Shown: positions 15,695 to 22,862 of the stretch, piece after piece | Position numbering within the stretch: the stretch's first letter is position 1 | Layout: each line of letters starts with the position of its first letter | Assembly: GCF_014208105.1 (NCBI RefSeq) | Contig: NZ_JACHMQ010000001.1 | Coordinates: forward strand, 5,332,001-5,396,000 | DNA from: Actinomadura coerulea | GTDB taxonomy: Bacteria; Actinomycetota; Actinomycetes; Streptosporangiales; Streptosporangiaceae | DNA: 64,000 nucleotides | Reading direction: 5' to 3' | Translations under genes and position numbers: made by a program | Notes under the pieces: generated by a model | Seen by the model: the letters and a program-made list of their open reading frames with translations, nothing else | What the model was told of the DNA's origin: nothing | The model's database searches: none

Positions 15695-16582
15695 ATGGAT
15701 GCAGACAAGCAGGCCGTGACCGTCATCGGGCTGGGTTCGATGGGCTCGGCGCTCGCCACCGCGCTGCTGGACCGCGGTCACCCGACCACAGTGTGGAACC
15801 GTTCGCCGCAGAAGGCCGCCCCCTTGGTGGAACAGGGCGCACGCCTTGCCGCGACACCCGGTGAGGCGGTCGCGGCGAGCCCGCTCGTCATCGCCTGCGT
15901 ACTCGACTACGACGCGCTGTACGGCGTCCTCGACCAGGACACGAGCGCGCTGGCGGGCAAGACGCTGGTCAATCTCACCTCCGGCGCGCCGGAGCAGGCG
16001 CACGAGGCGGCCGGATGGGCCCGGGAGCACGGCGCCGACTACCTCGACGGCGCCATCATGACCACCCCGCCCGGTGTCGGCGGCGCCGAGGTGATGTTCC
16101 TGTACAGCGGCCCTCAGGCCGTCTTCCAGGCACACCGTCCGACGCTGGCGGCCCTCGGCGACCCCGTCCACCTTGGGGAGAACACGGGGCTGGCCTCTCT
16201 TTACGACGCCGCCCTGCTCGGCCTGATGTGGTCCACGATGACCGGCTGGCTGCACGGCACCGCGCTGGTCGGCGCGGACGGCGTCGCGGCCACCGACTTC
16301 ACCTCCGTCGCACTGCGCTGGCTGAAGACCGTGTCGGTCTTCCTGACCACGTACGCGCCGCAGGTGGACGCCGGCCGCTACCCGGGCGACGACGCCACCG
16401 TCGACGTGCAGATCGCGGCCATCGGCCATCTCCTTCACGCCGCCGAGTCCCGAGGCGTCGACAACGCCCTGCCCGAACTGCTGAAGACCGTCATGGAGAA
16501 GACGAAGGCGGCCGGCCACGGCCTCGACAGCTACGCCAGCGTGATCGAGGTCCTGAAGGCGCGAAAGGAGCAGGGCCAGTGA
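15695..16582 (+). CDS. NAD(P)-dependent reductase of the 6-phosphogluconate dehydrogenase / imine reductase family
   Basis: The 295-residue protein has an N-terminal Rossmann fold with GLGSMG at residues 12-17 and a WNRSPQK stretch (34-40) that suggests NADPH preference, followed by an all-helical C-terminal domain. Asp171 in SLYDAALLGLMW is at the position where imine reductases carry a catalytic Asp or Tyr. It is preceded by AAGGAG at 7-base spacing. Its stop overlaps the DinB gene start. It could reduce a cyclic imine or a beta-hydroxyacid-like compound; the true substrate is unknown. Confidence 0.9.
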   Translation: MDADKQAVTVIGLGSMGSALATALLDRGHPTTVWNRSPQKAAPLVEQGARLAATPGEAVAASPLVIACVLDYDALYGVLDQDTSALAGKTLVNLTSGAPEQAHEAAGWAREHGADYLDGAIMTTPPGVGGAEVMFLYSGPQAVFQAHRPTLAALGDPVHLGENTGLASLYDAALLGLMWSTMTGWLHGTALVGADGVAATDFTSVALRWLKTVSVFLTTYAPQVDAGRYPGDDATVDVQIAAIGHLLHAAESRGVDNALPELLKTVMEKTKAAGHGLDSYASVIEVLKARKEQGQ

Positions 16583-17193
16583 CCACGGCACCGACCGCAC
16601 TCACCGGTCCGGCGCCGACGCCCTGGCCGGGCCTGGTGCGCGCGACCGCCGACGAGTGCCTTGACCTCCTGTCCGGCGTGGCCGACTCAGATTGGACGCG
16701 CCCGGCCCACGACCTGGACTGGACGTGCCGCGAAACTCTCGATCACCTCGCCCTCGGGCTGATCGGCTACGCCGGCCTGCTCATCGCCCGGCCCAGCGAC
16801 CGCTACATCGCCCTCTTCGCCTCACTCGACGCCGGCGCCCCCATCCCCACCTGCCTGGAAGGGATCGGTATCGCCACCTCCCTCCTCACCTCCGCCATCC
16901 GGGACACGCCCGCCGATGCGCGCGCCTGGCATCCCTGGGGCCATTCCGACCGCACCGGATTCGCCGCCATGGGAATCACGGAGCTGGCCTGCCACACCTA
17001 CGACATCGCCCACGCCCTCGGCGTTCGCTGGACACCGCCCGAGGAGGCCAGCGCCGCCGTCATCGACCGCCTTTTCCCGCACGCGCCAACGACGCATGCC
17101 CCCTCCGACACCCTGCTGTGGTGCACCGGCCGCGTCCCGCTACCGGAACTGCCCCGGCAGACAAACTGGAAGTGGAACGGCACCCTCCGCTGA
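16579..17193 (+). CDS. DinB/mycothiol-dependent maleylpyruvate isomerase-like protein
   Basis: The 204-residue frame starts with GTG inside the stop of the reductase gene (GTGA), with GAAAGGAG nine bases upstream. It shows the four-helix DinB-like pattern of mycothiol S-transferase/maleylpyruvate isomerase N-terminal domains: ADECLDLLSGVADSDWTRP, DLDWTCRETLDHLALGLIGY (metal-binding His in DHL) and MGITELACHTYDIAHALG (second His). These are thiol-S-transferases or isomerases that use mycothiol in actinomycetes. Coupling with the reductase suggests one small detoxification pathway under the GlxA regulator. Confidence 0.85.
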   Translation: MTTAPTALTGPAPTPWPGLVRATADECLDLLSGVADSDWTRPAHDLDWTCRETLDHLALGLIGYAGLLIARPSDRYIALFASLDAGAPIPTCLEGIGIATSLLTSAIRDTPADARAWHPWGHSDRTGFAAMGITELACHTYDIAHALGVRWTPPEEASAAVIDRLFPHAPTTHAPSDTLLWCTGRVPLPELPRQTNWKWNGTLR

Positions 17194-17230
17194 CACCCTG
17201 ATGTAAGCGAGGCGCTCGACACCGACGCCG

Positions 17231-17536
17231 CTACCGCAGAGCAGCATCGACCAGTTCCGCCATCCGCAGCAGGCGGGCCACATACTCGGCGCCCTCGCCA
17301 CTCAGTCGCGGAAGGACACCCCGAAGATCGCTCAGCAAGCCGTTCAGGGCCGACCGACGTTCGCTATCAAGGGTCCCTCCCCGCAGGTAGGCCGAGATGC
17401 ACCCCGCTACACAGGCGTCGAGCGCCGCCACCGACTCACCACTTGGAGCGTCCAGCCACCGCAGAGCGTCCGGAAACGTGAGCTCCAGATGCTCGGCCCA
17501 AAGGGCCGAGACCTCGCCACCCACCATCAAGATCAC
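17231..17536 (-). CDS. Hypothetical protein, 101 residues
   Basis: The GTG at 17536 overlaps the stop of the upstream msrA fragment (GTGA); an ATG three codons in is an alternative. The sequence is mostly helical with Leu/Ala-rich segments (LSDLRGVLPRLSGEGAEYVARLLRMAELVDAAL). There is no signal peptide or membrane helix. No family is recognised. The overlap suggests it was once translated behind an intact msrA-like gene, and that it sits at the edge of the decayed mobile region. Confidence 0.6.
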   Translation of the reverse strand: MILMVGGEVSALWAEHLELTFPDALRWLDAPSGESVAALDACVAGCISAYLRGGTLDSERRSALNGLLSDLRGVLPRLSGEGAEYVARLLRMAELVDAALR

Positions 17537-17640
17537 TCAGCCTGGGCGACGCCTACCGGACAGGTGAGGCCTGTGCCGCAGTAGCCGTTCGGGTTCTTGT
17601 CGAGGTACCGCAGGTGGTACCCGTCTCTGCGCATGGTCGC
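17533..17640 (-). pseudogene. Fragment of the msrA 3' end (methionine sulfoxide reductase A)
   Basis: In the frame ending at 17533 the last ~28 residues read HLRYLDKNPNGYCGTGLTCP and then VGVAQAE. This is the C-terminal tail of MsrA with both resolving cysteines and is clearly related to the tail of the intact msrA at 20776-21426. Nothing of the catalytic part (GCFWG) is present. The fragment is now joined in frame to the frameshifted XRE gene upstream. DNA identity with the intact copy is about 32 of 36 bases in the best block, so it is a diverged or foreign copy, not a recent duplication. Confidence 0.85.
17545..17609. repeat. Left copy of the msrA 3'-end direct repeat
   Basis: Two blocks (from 17545, GGCGACGCCTAC; and 17574-17609, starting TGCCGCAGTAGCC) recur in the same orientation and order at 20788-20861. 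The right copy is 9 bases longer, equal to three codons of the Gly-Thr-Gly region. The copies are about 3.25 kb apart. Confidence 0.75.
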
Positions 17641-17644
17641 CGCC

Positions 17645-17937
17645 TCAGGCGGCCGGACTCCGCAGTTCGACGACGAGTTCGACACCGAGAGCTCGGGCCA
17701 GGCGTTCAGGACCGCCAGTGTCGGGACGGTGCCGCCGGCTTCGAACCGGGCCACGGCCGACTGCGTCATGTCCGCCCCCCTGGCGAGTTCGCTCTGACTC
17801 CAGCCACGCTCCTCACGGAGCGCCCGAACACTCCGCCCCAGTTCATAGGCCAAGCGAGCAACGTCGTACGCCTCGGCAGCACCGGGTTCGGACATGCGGC
17901 GCTCGCGCAGCGCACTCCAGTCCGCCCGATCACCCAT
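17645..17937 (-). pseudogene. Frameshifted XRE-family (HigA-like) antitoxin gene
   Basis: From the ATG at 17937 (AGGAAGGTGAG upstream) the frame encodes an XRE helix-turn-helix: LGRSVRALREERGWSQSELA and MTQSAVARFEAGGTVPTLAVL, typical of HigA-like antitoxins. After that the frame degenerates. Shifting by one base near 17706-17709 restores a normal ending, ERLARALGVELVVELRSPAA, with a stop at 17645-17647. One base is thus missing in 'CTG(G)AACGC', from mutation or a sequencing error. As given, the frame reads through into the msrA fragment and stops at 17533. No intact toxin gene is seen upstream, where a Rep fragment lies on the other strand. Confidence 0.8.
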
Positions 17938-18036
17938 CGGCTCACCTTCCTCAGCCTCCGCCGAGTGCGCCTCGGCCACGCACAGCCGCAGCGCCCTACG
18001 AGCGCGCTCCACCTCTCGATCTTCTCGCATGCGCGT

Positions 18037-18228
18037 CTTGTGGTGGCCTGGAAGGTGGTGAAACACAAGGTCGCCGCCTACGCGGCCGGCCTCTGCGTGA
18101 TCGAGTACCAGCGGCGCGGCCTGATCCACTTCCACGCCGTCGTCCGTCTGGACGCAAAGACCCGGCTCCACCTGCAGAAGGTGGAGCCGGGCGTCATTCA
18201 ATCAAAAGGTTATCGGCATTTAGTTTAG
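18037..18228 (+). pseudogene. Fragment of a RepSA-type replication initiator (integrative element remnant)
   Basis: In one plus-strand frame the segment reads AWKVVKHKVAAYAAGL and then IEYQRRGLIHFHAVVRLD. The latter strongly recalls the replication initiator of actinomycete integrative and conjugative elements (RepSA group; 'EYQRRGxxHFHAxxRLDG'), in which HFH is a conserved metal-binding pattern of rolling-circle-type initiators. The frame lacks the rest of the ~450-residue protein and ends at a stop at 18226-18228 after unrelated residues. It is preceded by the oppositely oriented XRE gene. This is the clearest sign that the 17.5-20.8 kb region derives from a mobile element. Confidence 0.7.
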
Positions 18229-18243
18229 AAAAAAATCATCTTG

Positions 18244-18387
18244 CTATCGCAACGTCATCCGGAAGATGTTCCGCAAAAAGCGGAACTTCTTGCCCAGGCG
18301 ACCTGTTCCGTGGCAGTTGTAGCAGACCTCACCCATGACGATGCCGGTTCCTTCACAGGTCCCGCATTCGGGATGATCGTCCGTCAC
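18244..18387 (-). CDS. 47-residue DnaJ-type zinc-binding protein
   Basis: A GTG at 18387 has GAAAGGAAG eight bases upstream. The protein has two C-x-x-C-x-G-x-G units (Cys8/Cys11 and Cys22/Cys25, as CGTCEGTG and CYNCHGTG), the zinc-binding pattern of DnaJ central domains, and a basic tail (GKKFRFLRNIFRMTLR). It lacks the J domain. Such mini zinc proteins occur among plasmid and phage-like genes of actinomycetes. It is followed by an unusually AT-rich stretch (18190-18243). Binding of nucleic acid or protein is a guess. Confidence 0.75.
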   Translation of the reverse strand: MTDDHPECGTCEGTGIVMGEVCYNCHGTGRLGKKFRFLRNIFRMTLR

Positions 18388-18876
18388 GGCGACCACTTCC
18401 TTTCTTTTGTTTGTGCCTTGCACCTTTGACCGTCCGATGGCCACCGCGTCTGGCAAGGCACGGCGTCCATCGGTCCTGGGCCGGCGAGTACGTTCGGGGC
18501 GAAGAGCGGGCGCGGGGCCGGGTGCGGGGTTTGGCCCGTATCGCACCGCACAACCTGAGGCGGGCCCCGTGCAAAGGCTCGCCGCATGAGGTGCAGGGCA
18601 GTGGATTCCAGGCCGGGCGACGCTTGAGACGGAATTGCCGACACGGCGCCGGCCCTGTCAGCGCGAAAGGAAAGCCGCGGCCCTCGCCCCGTTGCGGCAG
18701 ATCATCAGAATGCCCCGCCTCTCTGCCATGGGGGCAAGGCAGAAAGGCGGGGCGGCGGACGACAGCAGCGGTCTTACTCCCCGGTCCAAGACCACGCGTC
18801 ACCGCCAGGAATGAGGGATGACCCCTGGGCCCGCCCCATAGAGTCGTCCCTCTTGTGGCCTTCCGGGTGCGCCTGA
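18388..18876. other. Intergenic region within the decayed element
   Basis: No convincing gene is present in these 489 bases. Several open frames exist on both strands but have the Arg/Pro/Gly composition of GC-rich noise. The region contains one strong hairpin (18712-18753) and the ribosome site of the zinc protein at its left end. Confidence 0.5.
18712..18753. repeat. 16 bp inverted repeat (strong hairpin)
   Basis: GCCCCGCCTCTCTGCC (18712-18727) pairs with GGCAGAAAGGCGGGGC (18738-18753) with one mismatch and a 10-base loop. It is far stronger than chance and lies in an intergenic region of a mobile remnant, so it could be a terminator, a transposable-element end or a replication structure. 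Confidence 0.6.
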
Positions 18877-19071
18877 TCAGCGCTGAGATCCGGGAGCGAA
18901 CTTGTGGACAGGCCACGGCCAAGCCGCCGGGTTACGGAGCGCTTTCCGCAACTCGTCACGGGTGGCCGCTTCCAGCAACCGCATCCCGTCCGGTGTAGGG
19001 ACCAACGCCCACCACGCTCCGGTAGCCCGTCCGTACCAGGTGACCGCTTCGGCCGACGCGTGCCTACCCAT
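18877..19071 (-). CDS. Small conserved hypothetical protein (64 residues)
   Basis: The protein (AVTWYGRATGAWWALVPTPD, EAATRDELRKALRNPAAWPWP) resembles a common short actinomycete protein found beside XRE-type regulators. It is Trp-rich and has no signal peptide. Its ATG overlaps the end of the upstream 98-residue gene by 8 bases, so the two form an operon. That operon is divergent from the XRE-TPR regulator. Function is unknown; a small partner or target of the regulator is plausible. Confidence 0.8.
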   Translation of the reverse strand: MGRHASAEAVTWYGRATGAWWALVPTPDGMRLLEAATRDELRKALRNPAAWPWPVHKFAPGSQR

Positions 19072-19360
19072 CGGCTTGCGCGGCGAGCCGGCCCTTCACT
19101 GCCACCACCGCGTCAGGAATGTGCGCGTCGTCTGCCGGAGCTATTGCGCCACCACCAGCGAAGACGAACCATAACTCACCCCCACAGATCGCCCGCCGAT
19201 CACAACGCACTACGACGGGCGACCCGCACGCGGCCGGAACCGCCAGCAGCGGCAGAGACTCCGCGATCTCCACCGCGTACCCGTGCGCCTTGAGCGCCTT
19301 CGCCAGCGCCCACACCCGCAGACGCCGCGCCTCCGTCACCTCCGAAGCCTCCGTTGCCAT
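19064..19360 (-). CDS. Small conserved hypothetical protein (98 residues)
   Basis: Starting at the ATG at 19360, the protein has a helical N-terminus (TEARRLRVWALAKALKAHGY) and a beta-rich Cys-containing remainder (VVVRCDRRAICGGELWFVFAGG). There is no signal peptide. An upstream GTG/ATG at 19426 is possible but adds Ser/Pro-rich sequence of lower quality. It is the first gene of a two-gene unit with the 64-residue protein, divergent from the XRE-TPR gene. No family with known function is recognised. Confidence 0.75.
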   Translation of the reverse strand: MATEASEVTEARRLRVWALAKALKAHGYAVEIAESLPLLAVPAACGSPVVVRCDRRAICGGELWFVFAGGGAIAPADDAHIPDAVVAVKGRLAAQADG

Positions 19361-19517
19361 GAAAGCCGACCCTTTCGTCGAGGCACAGGACGGGGGTTGA
19401 CCGTTGGTACCTGCCGCCTCTTCCATGGCTAGAGCCTGTCTTTTCGGGCTGTCTCCTCAGAGGCGCCTACCAGGGGGCCGGAGAGGGGCCAGACTGAGGA
19501 GTGAGGGAGGGGCCAGC

Positions 19518-20753
19518 GTGATCAACGAAAAGCGGCAACGGTTCGGTCTTTATCTCGCGGGGTTGCGGCGAGACGCGCGCAAGAGCCAGCGGCAGTTAGC
19601 GGAGTTGTTGTGCCACATCTCAGGAACGGCGTCCCTGACGCGTCACGAGATCAGCCGATGGGAACGAGGCGAGCGAATCCCCGATGTCTGGATTTCTTCC
19701 CTCTCCGAGGCGCTAGACGTACCTCTTCAGACCCTTGAACGGGCCGCCGCCCATGCACGCGGCGAGGACTTCCCGCCCGAAGCGCCCAGCCCAGCGGAAG
19801 CACTCTCATATTTCCTGCCCGAAGACGTCGAACTCGGACCGCTGGCGAGCAGCACAGGCCGTCGAGTCGGGACGTCCACTGCGGTCGCGCTCGCCGACCG
19901 GGCGCACGGCCTGAGACTCGGGGACGACGTCATCGCCAGCCGTGATCTGCTCGCGCCAGCCTTCAGAGAGCTGGACGGCGCAGTCCAGCTCTACCGGGAG
20001 ACGACGCATTCCGAGCAGACCGGCCGCTCACTCCTCGGCAGTATCGGCGAGATAGCCCAGATCACCGGGTGGATCGCCAGCGACGCGGGCCAGCACGACC
20101 AGGCGGCGCGCGCCTACCGGCTCGGGATCTCGGCGGCCAGGGAGGCCGGAGACCTCGCACTCGTCGGTCACCTCGCGGGGAGTCTGGCCTACCAGCTCAC
20201 CAACACCGGCCACGAAGAGGACGGGCTGAGTCTGGCCCGCGCCGCATTGGAAGAGGCCGGACCGGACGCACCACCCAAGGCCCGCGCGCTCTACCTCGAT
20301 CGAGTCGCTTGGGCGAATACCAAGGCGGGCAATGCCCAACCAGCCATGCGCGCCCTTGCCCAAGCCCACGAGGCCATGGACGAGGAGGGCTCGCGCGAGG
20401 CCCCGGATTGGGCCTACTGGGTCTCGCCCGAGGAACTCAATGTGATGGACGCCCGCGTCTACACCGAACTTCACAAGCCCCTGCGGGCCGTCCCGCTTCT
20501 GCAAGAGGTGCTCAGCCGGTACGACTCGACCCGCACGCGCGAACTTGCCCTCTATCTCTCATGGCTTGCTGTCGCCCTGGTGGACGCCAACGAGCCCGAA
20601 GAGGCGGCCAGCACCGCGCGGCGCATGCTCGACCTCTCGGCCCGCTTCCCCAGCGATCGGACTGCGAAGCGCGGGCGAGTCGTGCTGACCAAGCTGGAGC
20701 CATACCGGGACGTCCCCGAAGTGCGCGAGGTCCTCGACACCTACGCCGCTTGA
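19518..20753 (+). CDS. XRE family transcriptional regulator with TPR-like repeats
   Basis: The GTG at 19518 follows GAGGGAGG at good spacing and gives 411 residues. Residues ~6-70 are an XRE helix-turn-helix (LAGLRRDARKSQRQLAELL, TRHEISRWERGERIPD). Residues ~160-405 are helical TPR-like repeats (QHDQAARAYRLGISAAREAGD, NAQPAMRALAQAHEAMDEEG, EPEEAASTARRMLDLSARFP). This architecture is common in actinomycete regulators that bind a peptide or small signal in the TPR domain. It is divergent from the 98- and 64-residue genes. It lies just inside the right-hand msrA copy and ends 22 bases before it, convergent with msrA. Confidence 0.88.
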   Translation: MINEKRQRFGLYLAGLRRDARKSQRQLAELLCHISGTASLTRHEISRWERGERIPDVWISSLSEALDVPLQTLERAAAHARGEDFPPEAPSPAEALSYFLPEDVELGPLASSTGRRVGTSTAVALADRAHGLRLGDDVIASRDLLAPAFRELDGAVQLYRETTHSEQTGRSLLGSIGEIAQITGWIASDAGQHDQAARAYRLGISAAREAGDLALVGHLAGSLAYQLTNTGHEEDGLSLARAALEEAGPDAPPKARALYLDRVAWANTKAGNAQPAMRALAQAHEAMDEEGSREAPDWAYWVSPEELNVMDARVYTELHKPLRAVPLLQEVLSRYDSTRTRELALYLSWLAVALVDANEPEEAASTARRMLDLSARFPSDRTAKRGRVVLTKLEPYRDVPEVREVLDTYAA

Positions 20754-20775
20754 CCGCAGCGCAGCAGGTCAGACG

Positions 20776-21426
20776 CTACTCGGCAGGGGCGACGCCTACT
20801 GGACAGGACAGGCCAGTTCCGCCAGTGCCGCAGTAGCCGTTTGGGTTCTTCTGGAGGTACTGCTGATGGTCTTGTTCGGCGTAGTAGAAGTCGGGGGCTG
20901 TGGTGATTTCCGTGGTGATGGGGCCGTAGCCGGCGTTCGTGAGGGTCTGCTGGTAGGCGGTTCGGGATGTTTCGGCGGCCTGGTGCTGGGCGGCGGTGCG
21001 GGTGAAGATCGCTGAGCGGTACTGGGAGCCGATGTCGTTGCCCTGACGCATGCCCTGGGTGGGGTCGTGGGCCTCCCAGAAGACGCGGAGCAGGTCGTCG
21101 TAGGTGGTCTTGGCGGGGTCGTAGACGACGCGGACGGTCTCGGTGTGGCCGGTCAGGCCGCTGCAGACCTCTTCGTAGGTGGGGTTCGGGGTGTAGCCGC
21201 CCTCGTAGCCGACCGAGGTGGAGATGACGCCGGGAGTCTCCCAGAACCTGCGTTCCGCACCCCAGAAGCAGCCGAGGGCGAATTCGGCGATCTCGGCGCC
21301 GTCGGGGTAGGGCGGCGCGAGGGGGGCGTCGAGGACCTCGTGGCGCGGCGGTACCGCGATGGGCTCGTCCCTGCCGGGGAGTGCCTTCTCCGGAGAGACC
21401 ATCTTGGTCTTCGCAAAGCCGAACAT
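20776..21426 (-). CDS. msrA: Peptide-methionine (S)-S-oxide reductase MsrA
   Basis: The 216-residue enzyme reduces methionine S-sulfoxide in proteins. The catalytic motif GCFWG is at residues 52-56 (Cys53), followed by TSVGYEGG and NPTYEEVCSG. The conserved C-terminal tail has resolving cysteines Cys199 and Cys208. It lacks an MsrB domain and a signal peptide. Its 3' end is the right-hand member of a direct repeat whose left-hand member is at 17545-17609, so an element of about 3.2 kb seems to have entered beside it or to have brought a second msrA tail. Confidence 0.97.
   Translation of the reverse strand: MFGFAKTKMVSPEKALPGRDEPIAVPPRHEVLDAPLAPPYPDGAEIAEFALGCFWGAERRFWETPGVISTSVGYEGGYTPNPTYEEVCSGLTGHTETVRVVYDPAKTTYDDLLRVFWEAHDPTQGMRQGNDIGSQYRSAIFTRTAAQHQAAETSRTAYQQTLTNAGYGPITTEITTAPDFYYAEQDHQQYLQKNPNGYCGTGGTGLSCPVGVAPAE
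20788..20861. repeat. Right copy of the msrA 3'-end direct repeat
   Basis: This is part of the intact msrA 3' end and pairs with 17545-17609. Best block: 20826-20861, with 32 of 36 bases identical to 17574-17609. The identity is too low for a recently formed attachment-site duplication. Confidence 0.75.
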
Positions 21427-21500
21427 GCGCTCAGGCTACTCGTCCCACTCGTCAGGACTGTCGCTCCTTTTGGTTGATTACATGCTGATATGTTGCCTGC

Positions 21501-22409
21501 GTGAAGCGGGGTGTGGTGTGCGGGGTCGCGGCGTACGTGCTGTGGGGGCTGTTCCCGCTCTACTGGCCGCTGCTGAAGCCGGCGGGGGCCGGCGAGATCC
21601 TCGCGCACCGGATCATGTGGTCGCTGGTCGCGGTGGTCGCGGTGCTGGCCGCGCGGCGGAGCCGGGGGTGGCTGCGGACGCTCGGATGGCGGCGTCTCGT
21701 GCTGCTGGCGCTGGCGGCGCTGGTGATCAGCGTCAACTGGGGGACGTACATCTACGCCGTCAACAGCGGGCACACGATCGAGTCCGCGCTGGGGTACTTC
21801 ATCAATCCGCTGATCACCGTGCTGTTCGGCGTGGTGATCTTCCGGGAGCGGCTGCGGCCGTGGCAGTGGGCGGCGGTCGGGATGGGGACGGCCGCGGTGG
21901 TCGCGCTGACCGTCGGCTACGGCCGGCCTCCGTGGATCGCGCTGGTGCTGGCGGCCGCGTTCGCGGTGTACGGCCTGCTGAAGAAGTTCGCCGACATGCC
22001 CTCGGCGGAGAGCCTGGCGGTCGAGACGGCCGTGACGTTCCTGCCGGCACTGGGGTTCGTGCTGCTGATCGAGGGACGGGGCGAGGCGGCGTTCGGGCAT
22101 CACGGGGTGGGGCACGCGGTGCTGCTGGCCGGGGCCGGGATCGTGACGGCCGTGCCGTTGATGCTGTTCAACTCGGCCGCCGTCAGGCTGCCGTTGAGCG
22201 TCATCGGCATGTTGCAGTACCTGGCGCCGGTGCTGCAGTTCGCCATCGGGCTGTTCGTGCAGCATGAGGAGATGCCGCCGAGCCGGTGGGCGGGGTTCCT
22301 GCTGGTCTGGCTCGCGCTGGTGACGCTCACATGGGACGGGGCGCGCTCCGCGAGGCGGACGTCGGAGCAGGCACGAGTTCGTCTGGAGGGAACGCTACAG
22401 AGGCATTAG
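21501..22409 (+). CDS. rarD: RarD-type EamA family transporter
   Basis: This 302-residue protein has about ten hydrophobic helices and the conserved RarD opening (GVAAYVLWGLFPLYWPLLK) and EILAHRIMWS, SVNWGTYIYAVNSGHTIESALGYFINPL segments. RarD proteins are drug/metabolite-superfamily permeases of uncertain substrate (chloramphenicol sensitivity has been linked to the name). It uses a GTG start and is divergent from msrA; the 74 bp between them contain the only AT-rich promoter sequence of the area. Confidence 0.93.
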   Translation: MKRGVVCGVAAYVLWGLFPLYWPLLKPAGAGEILAHRIMWSLVAVVAVLAARRSRGWLRTLGWRRLVLLALAALVISVNWGTYIYAVNSGHTIESALGYFINPLITVLFGVVIFRERLRPWQWAAVGMGTAAVVALTVGYGRPPWIALVLAAAFAVYGLLKKFADMPSAESLAVETAVTFLPALGFVLLIEGRGEAAFGHHGVGHAVLLAGAGIVTAVPLMLFNSAAVRLPLSVIGMLQYLAPVLQFAIGLFVQHEEMPPSRWAGFLLVWLALVTLTWDGARSARRTSEQARVRLEGTLQRH

Positions 22410-22448
22410 AGTGCCGGAGGTCACATCCCCCTGGCCCAGGAGCCTACG

Positions 22449-22862
22449 TTGCGTTTGCTCAGCATCGCCGTTCTCGGGACCACGCTCGTCACTGCGGGCC
22501 TGGCCGCGCCGACGACGGGCGAGGCGTTGGCGACGGGGACCGGCGATCAGCACGGCGGGGTGACGTTCACCCCAGGGACGGTGCACCCAGGCGACCGGGT
22601 GGAATTGACGGTGCGCGGCTGCCCGGACGCACCGCGGCCGCGGGTCTCGTCGGCGGCCTTTGCCAGACGCGTGACGCTCCACTCCGGTCATGGCGCCGCG
22701 ACGGTCGGCGAGGCCGCGGATCCGGGTAGTTACAAAGTGGTCGCGCACTGCGGGTCCCATCTGAGGTCCGGCACGCTGGTCGTCTCCGCGATGCGGCCGT
22801 GGCCGTCCATTCTTCCGGCCGCGCTCTCAACCGGTTCCAATGGTGGGCAACGCGTCGGCTGA
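22449..22862 (+). CDS. Small secreted protein with Ig-like fold
   Basis: The frame starts with TTG at 22449 (AGGAG six bases upstream) and has a signal peptide (RLLSIAVLGTTLVTAGLAAP, ending near residue 27). The mature part has the 'TPGTVHPGDRVELTVRGC' pattern typical of short actinomycete secreted beta-sandwich domains, with a second Cys (VVAHCGSHL) likely forming a disulfide. Related proteins usually end with a membrane helix or sorting tail; here the last 25 residues (WPSILPAALSTGSNGGQ) look unrelated, so the 3' end may be shortened. Function unknown. Confidence 0.7.
   Translation: MRLLSIAVLGTTLVTAGLAAPTTGEALATGTGDQHGGVTFTPGTVHPGDRVELTVRGCPDAPRPRVSSAAFARRVTLHSGHGAATVGEAADPGSYKVVAHCGSHLRSGTLVVSAMRPWPSILPAALSTGSNGGQRVG

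Noticed and set aside
20776..20861. A perfect attachment-site pair (attL/attR) at the msrA 3' end
   Set aside because: The two copies differ in several bases and by a 9-base indel and no integrase gene is present, so a classical recent att duplication is not supported; only an old remnant is proposed.
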